DNA of 64,000 nt from Arion vulgaris (Eukaryota; Mollusca; Gastropoda; Stylommatophora; Arionidae), in contig CM036754.1 of the NCBI GenBank assembly GCA_020796225.1, positions 21,704,867 to 21,768,866 on the forward strand, given 5' to 3'. The notes under the pieces were generated by a model. That model was not told where the DNA came from, did not search any database, and saw only the letters and a program-made list of their open reading frames with translations. Shown here piece after piece: positions 12,416 through 22,074 of the stretch (position 1 is the first letter of the stretch; each line of letters opens with the position of its first letter). The position numbers were made by a program, and so were the translations under genes.

Positions 12416-12586
12416 ATGAAGTGTAGAGACTACTTGAGCTTCGTACAAGAAGTTAGGATCAGGAAATATTTTGATAAAGATCTTACTTCACTTCATCGTG
12501 ATGCGCCTCGGATACAAATGTCTCTGACTAAAGAGGCAAAGAACGACATCATCTTCCCTGTAAGTGTTGTGAAGACCTATACCTGA
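12416..12586 (+). CDS. Short coding-like ORF, unrecognised
   Basis: A 56-codon frame from ATG reads M-K-C-R-D-Y-L-S-F-V-Q-E-V-R-I-R-K-Y-F-D and later L-T-K-E-A-K-N-D-I-I-F-P. A consensus donor, CCT|GTAAGT, sits at 12560. The composition is more protein-like than that of neighbouring frames. It lies 60 bp downstream of the candidate exon at 12223-12357 and may be part of the same decayed or spliced unit. No family is recognised and no clean acceptor lies just upstream. Confidence 0.3.
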   Translation: MKCRDYLSFVQEVRIRKYFDKDLTSLHRDAPRIQMSLTKEAKNDIIFPVSVVKTYT

Positions 12587-12666
12587 CTGCTGGAAGGAAA
12601 TCAACTGTTATTACCTTCTGAATGTCTTCAAGAATGTTAAAGAGTCGCGAAACTTTGTATTGTATG

Positions 12667-12855
12667 AGTGGTCTCTGGGGTGTGCGGGTAAGGCGCTCGC
12701 CTCTCGCTCCATCTTAGAAATTACACCGGGGACCCTCGCCGGTGTTACGGAGTTCATGCACTGCCGCTAAGATCTTCCGGTGTAAGAAAGAGATCAGATG
12801 ATAGCGATTATTCAAAGTGCAATGATGATAAATCAATCAATTAATCAATCAATAT
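12667..12855 (+). mobile_element. SINE C copy
   Basis: SINE C has a head with GGCGCTCGCCTCTCGCTCC, a GGGACCCTCGCCGGTGTTACGG block, CACTGCCGCTAAGATCTTCC, GTGTAAGAAAGAGATC, AAGTGCAATGATGAT and a (TCAA)n tail. This copy runs from the head to the (TCAA)n at about 12830-12855 and lacks the long middle seen at 44737-45180. Confidence 0.8.
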
Positions 12856-13599
12856 AGACACAGTAAAGTTCTTTCTAAAGTAGAAGAATGCCAACCTTGT
12901 GGCAGAGTCAAGCATTATTCTGAAATTTGAAAGAAAGCTCTGAAACAAGCCCTCCCCACTGGTTCCGTTGAAATGTGTCGCCAAGAAAAGTTCGAGGCGA
13001 AGAATATTTGCATAAAACCTGACACAGGAACTTAATAATCTCATACTCTCACGGGAAACACAAACAATCAATCAATCACGCAGAAACAACTAAAAGCCAG
13101 CAACCATATTTCTACGTCTACGGTTGACGAGGGCGGTAAGATCTGACTCAAATCAAAAGCACAAAAAGGGCAATTTTCATGTCTCAATAATAATACAAAT
13201 TCCAAATAATTGACAAGATTTGAATCGATAAGTGTAATAAAACAAAATAAAGGCATGAAGATAGAAAATATTTCAACACTAAGAAAATATTATTAAGCAT
13301 ATTTTTGTAATGATAATGAAGAAAAAAAAATGAATGAATTTGGTCAATTCGGGAGGTAGGAATTTCTACAAATTTTCACAGATATGAATTAATCGCAATA
13401 ATTAAATAATGCACATACGACTCATACTATTTACTAGGAGGCAGAGTCAGGGAACATACTGGTCAAGAAATGGATTTACCTCTCCGTGTTGCACACACGA
13501 ATTAAATTTATCACGACTATCGATGGAAGAATTGACTATATTGTGACGAAGCAAGCTGAAGACATATCTGATGTGAGGAAGCTAACCCTTTTATCCTCT
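12856..13599. other. AT-rich spacer with chance minus-strand frames
   Basis: Two adjacent minus-strand frames (13071-12841 and 13256-13068) show no motif, no splice pair and no repeat identity. I treat them as chance. Confidence 0.4.
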
Positions 13600-13965
13600 G
13601 TATACCATTAAGGGGCAGAAGGTGGCAATGGATAGGGCACACTGAAGAAACCCCCTGATAGCCTCACAAGAAAGGCCCCCCGATGGGGCTTCCCTGGGTA
13701 ATAGAGGCAAGGGAAGACATATGAACACCTGGAGGTGAGAGTTGAAGACGGAATGGAAGAACATGGAGAGAGAATGGAGAGACCTGGAACATATGGCTTT
13801 AGATAGGATGGCTTGGGAAGCCTTGGTTGCGGATCTATGCCTCCCTATGAGCGAAGAAGAAGAAGAAGAATACCGTCAAGGCTGCAAGAGAATCATGACA
13901 AAGTCTTCCACTAGCAGAAGATTACCGAGTTCGTGACATGGCTCTCTCCGAGAAAAGTACAGTCA
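13600..13965 (+). mobile_element. LINE reverse-transcriptase C-terminal tail
   Basis: The plus strand reads a WQWIGHTEE block (about 13625), then a GRG-H-M-N-T-W segment, then KTEWKNMEREWRDLEHMALD (from 13745) and RMAWEALVADLCLP (13805), ending in an EEEEE run coded by GAAGAA repeats. This WIGHTL-GRP-W-E...DRxxW..LV.DLC order is the C terminus of a non-LTR retrotransposon ORF2. There is a frameshift between the first two blocks. It is the best match to the source of the 47-bp satellite. Confidence 0.8.
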
Positions 13966-14199
13966 AAGGAACAGTCATTTGGTATTTGAAAGAAATCGAT
14001 GAAAACCTACCACGAATGAAGTAGTCACAGTGAGATCTAAAATTCTGGAGTTGAAAGTATAAACTCCTCTATCTGGTACATGAACAAAAGTACTCACTTG
14101 AACTCCTACGAAGATAGGAAAAGTAAGTTTTAAAAATAAATAATAACTTAGATTAGCAATAATCACAAAGAAGATGATGATGGCATTATGTTAGTCTCA

Positions 14200-14640
14200 A
14201 GAGACAATATATATATATATAGCCGCACATGGTGGTTTTGTTTCTGTCTTTCTTCTATAAAGTTTTATGTCAGAAAGTTGTCTTAGTATGGCATCACCAT
14301 TTCTCAGATCCTGTCTCCAACTGAATCTGTTTCATGCTGATTCTAGTCTTGTGTATCGCCTTCAAGTTACGCTTGGTTACGTCTTTGTAACGAATAAAGG
14401 GTGCCCAACCGTTATTTTGACAGAAGCCAGCTCTCCGTAAAGGATATCTTTATGGATGCGGTCGTCATCTATCCATGTCAGATCACCAAGCCATCTTTAG
14501 TGTCGTTAGTGGATAAGGGTAACTACGCTAAGAACCCAAGCATATTCCAATACCTCAGTATTTGATACCATGTCCCTCCAGTAGATCATACGTATAGGCC
14601 TCAAGCAACGCATGTAGAGTGTCAAAAGAAGATATACTAT
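14200..14640 (-). mobile_element. LINE C-terminal tail (minus)
   Basis: The minus strand gives R-M-I-Y-W-R-D-M-V-S-N-T-E-V-L-E (about 14590-14545), then RWLGDLTWIDDDRIHKDILY (about 14495-14435), and GELASVK.TVGHP further on. This follows the LINE order NTEVLERA, RWLGHVxRMDDxRIPKxLLYGELA, RPVGRP. Frameshifts and stops show it is dead. A short (TA)n lies at its low-coordinate side (14208-14220). Confidence 0.75.
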
Positions 14641-14671
14641 TAACTACTACAAAACATTTTCATCACCTAAA

Positions 14672-14818
14672 TTACGTCGGGACCATCGCCGGTGCTACGG
14701 GGTCATGCACTGCCGCTGAGATCCCCCGAAAGAAAGAGATCGGAGCACATAAGGTTACTCACCGAAGTGCAATGATGACGGTCCTATCAATCAATTAAAC
14801 AATCCATCAATCATACAA
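14672..14818 (+). mobile_element. SINE C 3' part
   Basis: It contains GGGACCATCGCCGGTGCTACGG, GCACTGCCGCTGAGATC, GAAAGAGATCGGAGCACA, GAAGTGCAATGATGACGG and a (TCAA)n tail, all in SINE C order. The tRNA-like head is missing. Confidence 0.8.
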
Positions 14819-15259
14819 TAAACTATAACGTCTTTTGTTAAAGACACACCCCACGTTAAAATAGGACTAGACAAATAAATGTAAAACATTTATTAATCAA
14901 TGCTTGTATCGTATTTACATAAACGCAACATACCGTATGCTTGTGATATCTTCATAGTATGCACAATCAAACCATACAATCTCACTGGATTGTGCTAAAA
15001 GACAAGAGAAATTAACCGTGTGAATGCACAACGTACAAATCATCACTTACAGACAAAACATTCAGTGGGAGATCAAACGACTGTAAATGGCACCCTAGGG
15101 TGTGTGCCGTTGTTTACCTGACACAGAAAGCTGCTATAGTGTGACAAGTCAATCTGTATCATGCTGTGAATGATGGGGGTTTCACAGTTGGGGACTGATC
15201 AATTATCAATGACCGCCCCCTGGTAACCACAAGTTTATAAGACCATACCTCTTTTCATA
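14819..15259. other. Spacer, nothing recognised
   Basis: No gene or repeat family is identified. It ends at the TSD of the next element. Confidence 0.4.
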
Positions 15260-15267
15260 GGTTAGAT

Positions 15268-15586
15268 CAGTGGTTCTCATAGGGTGTGCCCAGGCGCACT
15301 GTGTGTCCGGTGAAATTCCTAGTGCGCCCTAGGAAATCCCAGATCAAGGGTGGGCTACGCGGTGCCAGCGGGCACGACGGTAAAAAAATCGCCAAAACAC
15401 ATCATGCACATGTTTCTCATAGACAGAAATTAAATGATAAATACAGGTAAGTAGCATTTTACAATTATTTCTGTATTTCTTTGCTTTTTGCATCTTATTT
15501 ATTCAGATTTTATTGTGTATAGTACGCCTACGATTTTTTGTAGCACTTCATGTGTACTCCGACTTTAACAAGTTTCAGAACCACTG
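15268..15586. mobile_element. hAT-type MITE, 319 bp
   Basis: The 5' end CAGTGGTTCT (15268) and 3' end AGAACCACTG (15586) are perfect 10-bp inverted repeats. Flanking 8-bp duplications are GGTTAGAT (15260-15267) and GGTTTGAT (15587-15594), one mismatch. An 8-bp TSD and CAGnGGTTCTC-type ends are typical of hAT elements. No transposase lies inside. Confidence 0.85.
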
Positions 15587-15744
15587 GGTTTGATCCACAT
15601 AAAGAATATCAATACGTCAGGTTTAAATATCAAATGTATTCTATACATCAAATCAATCATGTTCATTTGATAACAATTACCAAAACTAGATGTACTGATT
15701 TTATTTAGGAAGAAGAAGAAAACACGATGCTATGATTACTATTA

Positions 15745-16316
15745 TATTACATTATTTTGTCGATCTTTCTCTCTTTCATACAAACATTCAACCAGAAATC
15801 AACGATATATGATATTGTTTACATTATTTGTCCATCTTCTTCTTTCAACAAACATTCACGAAATCAACGATATATGATACTTGTTTACATTATTTGTTCA
15901 TCTTTCTCTTTCATACAAACACTCAACGAAATCAGCGATATATGATCTTGTTTACATTTTTTGTCCATCCTTCTCTCTTTCATACAAACATTCAACCAGA
16001 AATCAACGATATATGATACTTGTTTACATTATTTTGTCCATCCTTCTCTTCATACAAACATTCAACAGAAATCAACGATATATGATACTTGTTTACTATT
16101 TGTCCATCCTTCTCTTTCTACATACACTCAACCAGAAATCAACGATATATGATACTTGTTTACATTATTTTGTCCATCCTTCTCTCTTTCATTTCATACA
16201 CTCAACCAGAAATCAGCGATATATGATACTTGTTTACATTATTTTGTCCATCCTTCTCTCTTTCATACAAACATTCAACCAGAAATCAACGATATATGAT
16301 ACTTGTTTACAATATG
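15745..16316 (+). repeat. 73-bp tandem array, about 8 copies
   Basis: The unit contains GATATATGATACTTGTTTAC, then TTTGTCCATCCTTCTCTCTT and CATACAAACATTCAACCAG. Units vary by small deletions, so overlapping frames open and close. The frame of 146 codons (15881-16321) is a consequence of the repeat and not evidence of a gene. Confidence 0.93.
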
Positions 16317-16404
16317 ATTAAAAAAAAACAACGTTCAGACGTTTCTGTGTTCAATTATTCCGTACTAAAAAAGGCAACAAAAACCAAACACCACTATCGT
16401 TACT

Positions 16405-16615
16405 GCAGTAATACAACTTTTAGGCGGTGTAGGACTGGGTGGACATATGCCCCTGTGGAATTTAATGACAGAAAGGCTTAGCGCAGTCGCTGCGAAACTG
16501 CTCAGGTAAGGTTTATCTTTATCCGACAGAAAAAAGTAATTGGCATTACCGGGATTAAACCAAGTCTCCGCATAGGGCAGCCCGCACTATAATCCATTCA
16601 GCAATTGACGCTCCA
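16405..16615 (-). mobile_element. SINE E copy (minus)
   Basis: The minus strand has a tRNA-like head (GAATGGATTATAGTGCGGGC, then GGTTTAATCCCGG as B box) followed by TGAGCAGTTTCGCAGCGACTG and CCTACACCGCCTAAAAG. The same order occurs on the plus strand at 56580-56795, which defines the family. Confidence 0.8.
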
Positions 16616-16795
16616 CTATTATTCCGTATTAACAAAGATATTTCAAAATAATATTTTTTGTTTAACGTTTAATACTCTCAATAACTGCCATCAATGTCGT
16701 CTATTTTCTCTATGTGATTCAATTTTATATATGTCTATACAGTTTATAAGATTGAATATTATCTAGTGATCATATTCGCGATGCTATTTCTTGTC

Positions 16796-17215
16796 TGATT
16801 GATTGGATCATCAAGATTGTACTTAGCTGAATAATCATGCATGCTTCAATCTATTTATTACACATTAAGATCTCAACGGCAGTGAACGCATTTCATAACA
16901 CCGGCGAGAGCCCGCGGCGAATTTTGCAGATGGCGAAGATTTTTGGAGAAATTTTATTTAATTTTTCTTTTTGGCAGCGGCTTTGCAGCCTACCCTCATC
17001 GATTTTCAATTGTCGAGTCTTCTTTTACGTGCTAAACTTGAACACGGGACCTACCTTTTTAAATCGCACGTCTCCGATAGGACTAGGAACTTGAGCTCAC
17101 ATATACTGAGATCAAGGATTTCTAAAAAAATGACTCCGATCGCTTCATGCTGGAAACCAACGAGTACCTCTGGTGCGACAGTCGATTCCATACCTTACGC
17201 CACAGAAACCCCATT
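16796..17215 (-). mobile_element. SINE C near full-length copy (minus)
   Basis: Read on the minus strand it runs from TCTGTGGCGTAAGG (about 17205) through a diverged GGTACTCGTTGG box, GAGCTCAAGTTCCTAGTCC and GTAGGTCCCGTGTTCAAG to the CTCTCGCCGGTGTTATG and CACTGCCGTTGAGATCTT blocks, with a (TCAA)-type tail at about 16797. It matches the order of 44737-45180. Open frames across it are repeat-derived. Confidence 0.75.
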
Positions 17216-17884
17216 TTCTCGTCAAAGACAGACAATTTCCCCCCTATTTGTATGTGTGCGTATGCGTGTTAATGGACGCTATTCTTGATTTGATCCACCT
17301 AATAAACCAGTTTCTCTTAATATTATTACAGGACAAGCAATTCTAAGAGATTGCAAAATGTCTATTATTCTTCTTTAATAAGATGCAAACTGCAACATTT
17401 ACCTCAAGATAAAGCTATATGGTGATACGATCATTTATTACTCCCAAATGGCGTTGATTCCCAATTCCTTCAATACTCTGTCCATCTTTAGGTTTCTTAA
17501 TGAATATATCACAGATCACACTGGATAGACACTTCAAGTGTTCAATCTTCATCAGCAAAATCTCATCTCATAGTACAGACTGAGCATATGAAACTCATCA
17601 AGAAGAAGACGATGAATGACTACAACAGACCATTTGTGATGTTGGGTTTACCAAAACATATTATTCAACCCGAAGAAGTATGCAACTACACAACTACGGT
17701 ACATTTTTAGGCGCCAGAAGGTCTTCTCTATGATCAAACAGAACAGACATCATGCTCCAAAATAACTCAGTTGGCGTGGTATTATAAAATAGGGTTCTAT
17801 GTTCATAAAATTCAGCAACAAATGAGCCTACATGCTTGCATCAAAAGCATCGATTGTTGTTGAGTTTGGGATAGATAAGGGGGA
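17216..17884. other. Spacer, nothing recognised
   Basis: AT-rich DNA with no coding frame or repeat family that I can identify. Confidence 0.4.
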
Positions 17885-18142
17885 TATATTCTTTCTTCTC
17901 TTGGTGACCTACTGTTGGATGAGGACACTAACATTGATGTTGAATTAATCCAGCGTGTTAATGAGTTCGGGGCATGTTGTACACGTATAGCTGGATGCTT
18001 GACGGGCAGAAAGAGGAGTGTGTTTAACTAGCGAGCCCCAGGAACCATCAGTACACACCCTTCGACATCTGTTGGGGAAGACTGAGCATCTATGGGTCTG
18101 TCCGAAGTACCGTGACGTCAGTTCAATAACCAATAACCAAAA
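17885..18142 (+). mobile_element. Interspersed repeat H copy
   Basis: It shares TTGGTGACCTACTGTTGGAT, GATGCTTGACGGGCAGA, GAGTGTGTTTAACTAGCGAG, ACATCTGTTGGGGAAGACTG and GTGACGTCAGTTCAATAACC with 20395-20740. The class is unknown (non-coding, possibly a SINE or a LINE 3' UTR). The region around 18050 has no insertion and so gives the empty site for the nested SINE D at 20494. Confidence 0.7.
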
Positions 18143-18261
18143 ATCTCAACAGTAACATATCTCTGCAAATGTGTACATTATTGAGAACAATATCCCCCAA
18201 GGTTATAAGTGATTTGGTTAGGACTAACAAACGAAATCTATAACAATGGATTTGTTACAGA

Positions 18262-18432
18262 AACTGCGCCTGAGTGGTGCCGGGACCCGTAAGGGAAGCA
18301 AAGAATAGTAACACTGCGTGGCCTACTTGTAGCATAACTGGTACACTGTACAATCGCTCTTAGGCTTAGATCACATAAAAAGAATGGTTAATTGGTAGTC
18401 GATATGGAGCGTACGGAGAAGAAGAAGCTGCG
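18262..18432 (+). mobile_element. SINE B copy with internal deletion
   Basis: It starts GTGCCGGGACCCGTAAGG, keeps AAAGAATAGTAACACTGCG, then jumps to GGCCTACTTGTAGCATAACT and on to GATATGGAGCGTACGGAGAA. The central GGCATGTCGTAAGAGGCGAC block is missing. Confidence 0.8.
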
Positions 18433-19085
18433 ATGAAAAAACTAACAGTGGTAGGAACAATTTTCCATTTAGCAAAGACGAACTGAACAAAAAAATACGA
18501 ATATAAATGTTTATGATAAGCTGGAGACTTATATTCTATTAGAACCGAAAAGGACCGAAAGAAAGCGAGAAAGAAGAGTGAGAGAGAGAGAGTGTGTGAG
18601 AGAGAGAGAGAGAGAGAGAAAAAAAAAAATAGGGTACACTTTGAAAGTGAGAGATGGAAGAGTTGTAACTTAATGGTAACATTTAGTACTCGTTTTTGCT
18701 ATAGCTCATACCCGATTAGAGTGTCCCTATGGGAATATTGAGATAATATACAGTACTGAACCATGTAAATCCACTAGCAAACCATCGCTTCCAGTCAACA
18801 TTATTTCCACCAATGCTTCTGTATAGAATTATGGAAACTTTTTACTCATGTCTACGTAATACAATTTCTATAATGGAGAGATGCTAAAATGTTGACCATT
18901 TGATTTTGTGCAGCATTAATGTCATGTAAACTGATGGAACTAGCTGATCTCATCATGTTCTTTGCTGTTATTACTTATAACAATATTGTTAGCATTATTT
19001 CATTATCTATTTTCAGTACAATGTTTGTATTGTTTCTTCGTTAGAAACATGAGGTAATGAGTAAGACGATAGTAAAAATATACAC
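18433..19085. other. Spacer with (GA)n microsatellite
   Basis: A GA/GAAA tract with an A-run covers about 18553-18629. The rest is AT-rich with no gene recognised. Confidence 0.5.
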
Positions 19086-19089
19086 TAAA

Positions 19090-19345
19090 CGAAGAAGTAT
19101 CAACTGGCGTGTTGGAACGCTGCTGGATTTGTTGAGGTGGAGATCGGAGCACCTATGGACATGTCCGGAGTGCTATATTGATAGTCCTCTGATAACTGAT
19201 CAACATGTGTAGTAATGTAGATGTACAAAGTGCATTCACATTTCAACCACATTTAATAGTTTCAATCTCTTTGATTTTGAATTTGAATCTCAATGTTCTT
19301 TGGTCTCTTGGCGACCTACTGTTGGATGAGAACACTAACATTTCG
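19090..19345 (+). mobile_element. Interspersed repeat H fragments
   Basis: 19094-19197 repeats AACTGGCGTGTTGGA, GCTGGATTTGTTGAGG and GGAGATCGGAGCACCTATGG of the copy at 20252-20340. 19297-19340 repeats GGTCTCTTGGCGACCTACTG of the copy at 17890. Unrelated sequence separates the two parts. Confidence 0.6.
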
Positions 19346-19639
19346 ATCAGAAGAGTTTCAGGGTTGTGAGTTCCACTTGCTGACCAGACTGAGTGAGATA
19401 GGTGTCAATATTGGTACAGTCCGAAAAGAATGACACATCAAATATGCAAAAATATTGATTAATCAACATTGAACTGGCAGAAGTACTGATTGCAGAAAAC
19501 GAAGAATCTCTCCAGAACCATTTGAACTTAGTTAACATCAAGGGTGAGGGTACAACATGAAAATAAATATAATAAAGACAGAGACAATGGCAATAAGTAG
19601 ACAACCAGAAAGCCTTACAATAAAACTCTAGAACGTAGA

Positions 19640-20240
19640 CATAAAACAAACAACTGAGGCAAAATACTTAGGAGCAATTTTCACAGCAGATGGAAGTATC
19701 GATAGCGAAATCAGCAATCGTTGCACAAAAGCTAAAAGTTCTGGGACAGTTAACACCACTGTTGTCACATAAAGAGATACCGCTAATAACTAAAGCAAAT
19801 CTCATAAGAACGATTTTCTGGCCAACACTATGTTACCAGTGTCAAACATGGCCAATAACAGCAGCTAATGAGCGGAAAATCATAACGACAGAGATGAGGT
19901 GCCTTAGAAGAGCTGCAGATGTGACAATAAGAGACAAAATTAGAAATTAAGAAATCAGGAGACTGGATGTGAAACCAGTCATGCAATTCATAAAAGAACA
20001 ACATATTAAATGATTTGGACACCTGACCAGAATGCCCTGGTATCGCCTACCACAGAGAGCCACACAGAAAAAGTATAATGAGTACAAAGCAAGAGGAAGA
20101 CCACGCAACAGATGGAGCGACGGCATCAAGAACAGCCTTACGAACATGAATATCAGCTTACAAAGTGTCTTAAAACAAGCACACACAAGATCACTACGTT
20201 TCACCCCAAACATTTCTATAAAGAAGTAAATGGTGGAAGA
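19640..20240 (+). mobile_element. LINE ORF2 C-terminal part (family Y)
   Basis: The frame begins in EAKYLGAIFTADGSIDSEIS (19651-19710), the reverse-transcriptase thumb motif YLGS.I..DGSID.EI, then continues through a LIRTIFWPTLCYQCQTW block (equivalent to LLYGCETW), RCLRRAADVTIRDKIRN, IKWFGHLTRMPWYRLPQRAT and KARGRPRNRWSDGIKNSLT to a KQAHTRSLR end. There is one frameshift near 19705, a TAA at about 19948 and a TGA in place of a tryptophan at about 20011. The 5' end is truncated, as usual for dead LINE copies. A GAAGAAGAAGAA tail follows. Confidence 0.85.
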
Positions 20241-20241
20241 G

Positions 20242-20740
20242 AAGAAGAAGAACTGGCGTGTTGGACTGCTGAATGATGCTGGATTTGTTGAGGCGGAGAT
20301 CGGAGCACTTATGGACATGTCCGGAGTGCTATGATAATAGTTCTCTGATAACTAAAATTGACGTTGAATCATCCCAGCGATTTAAGAAATTTGGAGTTAT
20401 ACGTTGTACACTTATAGCTGGATGCATGAGGGGCAGAGAGGAGTGTGTTTAACCAGCGAGCTACAGGAACCATCGGTATGCATTCCCTTCAACGCCCGCC
20501 TGCCCAACGTGTTCGTAGCGCGTTCAATTCGCGGGCTGGCAGAAAAGCCAAGGTTCCCCAGATTCACGGTGTTCGTGGCACCGAACCGAAGGGTTACGAT
20601 GTCCATGGCACCGAGCCAAAGAGCTGAAAGCTCTAGTGCTTCTGGATCGGAAAGAAAAAAAATTCCTTTCAACATCTGTTGGGGGAGACTGAGCACCTAT
20701 GGTATGCATGAAGTGATGTGACGTCAGTTCAGTAACCAAC
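20242..20740 (+). mobile_element. Repeat H copy interrupted by a SINE D
   Basis: This is the fullest repeat H copy: AACTGGCGTGTTGGACTGCT at about 20252 and GTGACGTCAGTTCAGTAACC at about 20718. It is split at 20494-20661 by SINE D. Joining across the insertion restores the order seen uninterrupted at 17945-18142. Confidence 0.75.
20494..20661 (+). mobile_element. SINE D inserted in repeat H
   Basis: SINE D has the head GTGTTCGTAGCGCGTT, a B-box-like GTTCAATTC, two near-copies of GGCACCGARCCRAAG, AAGCTCTAGTGCTTCTGG and a short A-tail (here AAAGAAAAAAA). This copy lacks about 40 bp in the head, around the first box. TSDs are ATTCCCTTCAAC (20482-20493) and ATTCCTTTCAAC (20662-20673), one mismatch. 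The head resembles a tRNA promoter, so RNA polymerase III transcription is inferred. Confidence 0.85.
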
Positions 20741-21114
20741 AACCAATACATAACTTTTAAAGCTGACTATATATATACACACATATATATGGGCATGATG
20801 AAAGAATGGCAAGTGAAACCAGGACAGCTCAAGTAGAGTGGGACATCTCAGTCTAGTGCTCGGATTAGAGAATATAGAGACTAAAATTGCACATACAAAG
20901 AAGTTGAAGAGTCACGAGTCAGCACAAGGAAGCGCTGAAGAGATAACACTGAAGTAGACCAATACATTTTAGGAGTCAACAAGTGGGAAGAGAATGCCAA
21001 GAACAAATATGAATGGAAACTAGTGATACCTGCAGCAATGAACCTCAACGATTCGTTGAATGTTTGTTTTTAAAGATTTGTAATACATTTTCATCTTGTT
21101 CTGTTGTGCTCAAG
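20741..21114. other. Spacer, nothing recognised
   Basis: It has a short (TA)/(CA) stretch at 20768-20790 and otherwise no feature I can name. Confidence 0.4.
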
Positions 21115-21476
21115 TTTCGGACAAAGCACGAACCCTGTAGCTCCGGTAACAATCCTAGTTGTCTCTGAAGAAAATACACTCGTGAACAGAACGGCCTGGT
21201 TTGGATTCGAAACCCGCCTGTGCGTTGCCGGGACTCGCAAGGAGCAAAGAATAGTAACACTGCGACCTACAAGGCATGTCGTAAGAGGCGATTACAGTAG
21301 GGGTCTAGTAATGCTACCCTAGTAAATAAAAAGCATCACCGAAATCTAATGTGTTAGCCTACATGTAGGCGTATAAATGACACAATGTACAATCGATACA
21401 AATGTATTAGGCTCAGATCACATATAAATCACAAAGAATGGTTTAACAAGTGGTCGATATGTAGCGTTCGAAGAAG
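21115..21476 (+). mobile_element. SINE F (minus) fused to SINE B (plus)
   Basis: 21115-21215 is an inverted SINE F piece (ACAAAGCACGAACCCTGTAG, then the complement of a GGGTTTCGAATCC B box). From about 21217 SINE B begins with GCGTTGCCGGGACTCGCAAG and runs to GATATGTAGCGTTCGAAGAA. The join is seamless. At 21478-21560 a second tRNA-like inverted piece follows (complement of GTGGATTCGAATCC). Confidence 0.75.
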
Positions 21477-21727
21477 GATTCGAATCCACGACTTTCGGAA
21501 CTCACGGCTAGGGCTTAGACACAAAGATCACACCCCTCCCCATCATCTCTTCTGAGCTGATATACTGGCCACAGAAAAACACTAAATATCTACTGATATG
21601 CTTTCTGCTACCATGTAAATGTTCATCTCTTGTTATTATCATTTATTCTGTCTTGTCTAGATTGCTATTTAGTCATATTTATTTCTGCTGATTTTCCAGA
21701 CACACACACACACACACACACACCAGC

Positions 21728-21937
21728 TTGAACAAAAACAAAAATGTTACCAAAGAGAAAGATATTGATATGGCTTATAAGACGGGGTTAAGTGAAGGAC
21801 TGTTCTATCTTCCTGATTTCTTCTGCTTCGACTGTGTAAGTAATAGCATAATGATATTCATTGAAGATGTGATAGGAATACTAGACAACAACGTGCTCTG
21901 GTTTGAAGACTCAGACATACAAGAAGATCAGTTACGG
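21728..21937 (+). CDS. Candidate exon after a (CA)n tract, unrecognised
   Basis: A CCAG acceptor lies just after (CA)n at 21702-21722, and the frame stays open for 70 codons to CGG|GTAAGC (donor GT at 21938). A second consensus donor, TGT|GTAAGT, is at 21836, and the frame is in step with both. The peptide contains M-A-Y-K-T-G-L-S-E-G-L-F-Y-L-P-D-F-F and ends in an acidic W-F-E-D-S-D-I-Q-E-D-Q-L-R. I do not recognise a family, and no neighbouring exon of the same gene is seen. It could be chance. Confidence 0.3.
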
Positions 21938-22074
21938 GTAAGCTAGTGATCTTAATATTGACCGAATGTCTGTCTAGAAATAATGAGACATCAGACATAG
22001 AAATATATTTATAATATAGTAATTTAAAGATGGGGGAAGAAAGGGAGGGGTGGGAATTAGTGTAGGTGTACCAG

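Noticed and set aside
15881..16321. 146-codon plus frame
   Set aside because: It spans the 73-bp tandem array, and its phase changes from unit to unit.
20404..20721. Overlapping frames of 60-105 codons on both strands
   Set aside because: They cross repeat H and SINE D, and similar frames appear in every SINE D copy.
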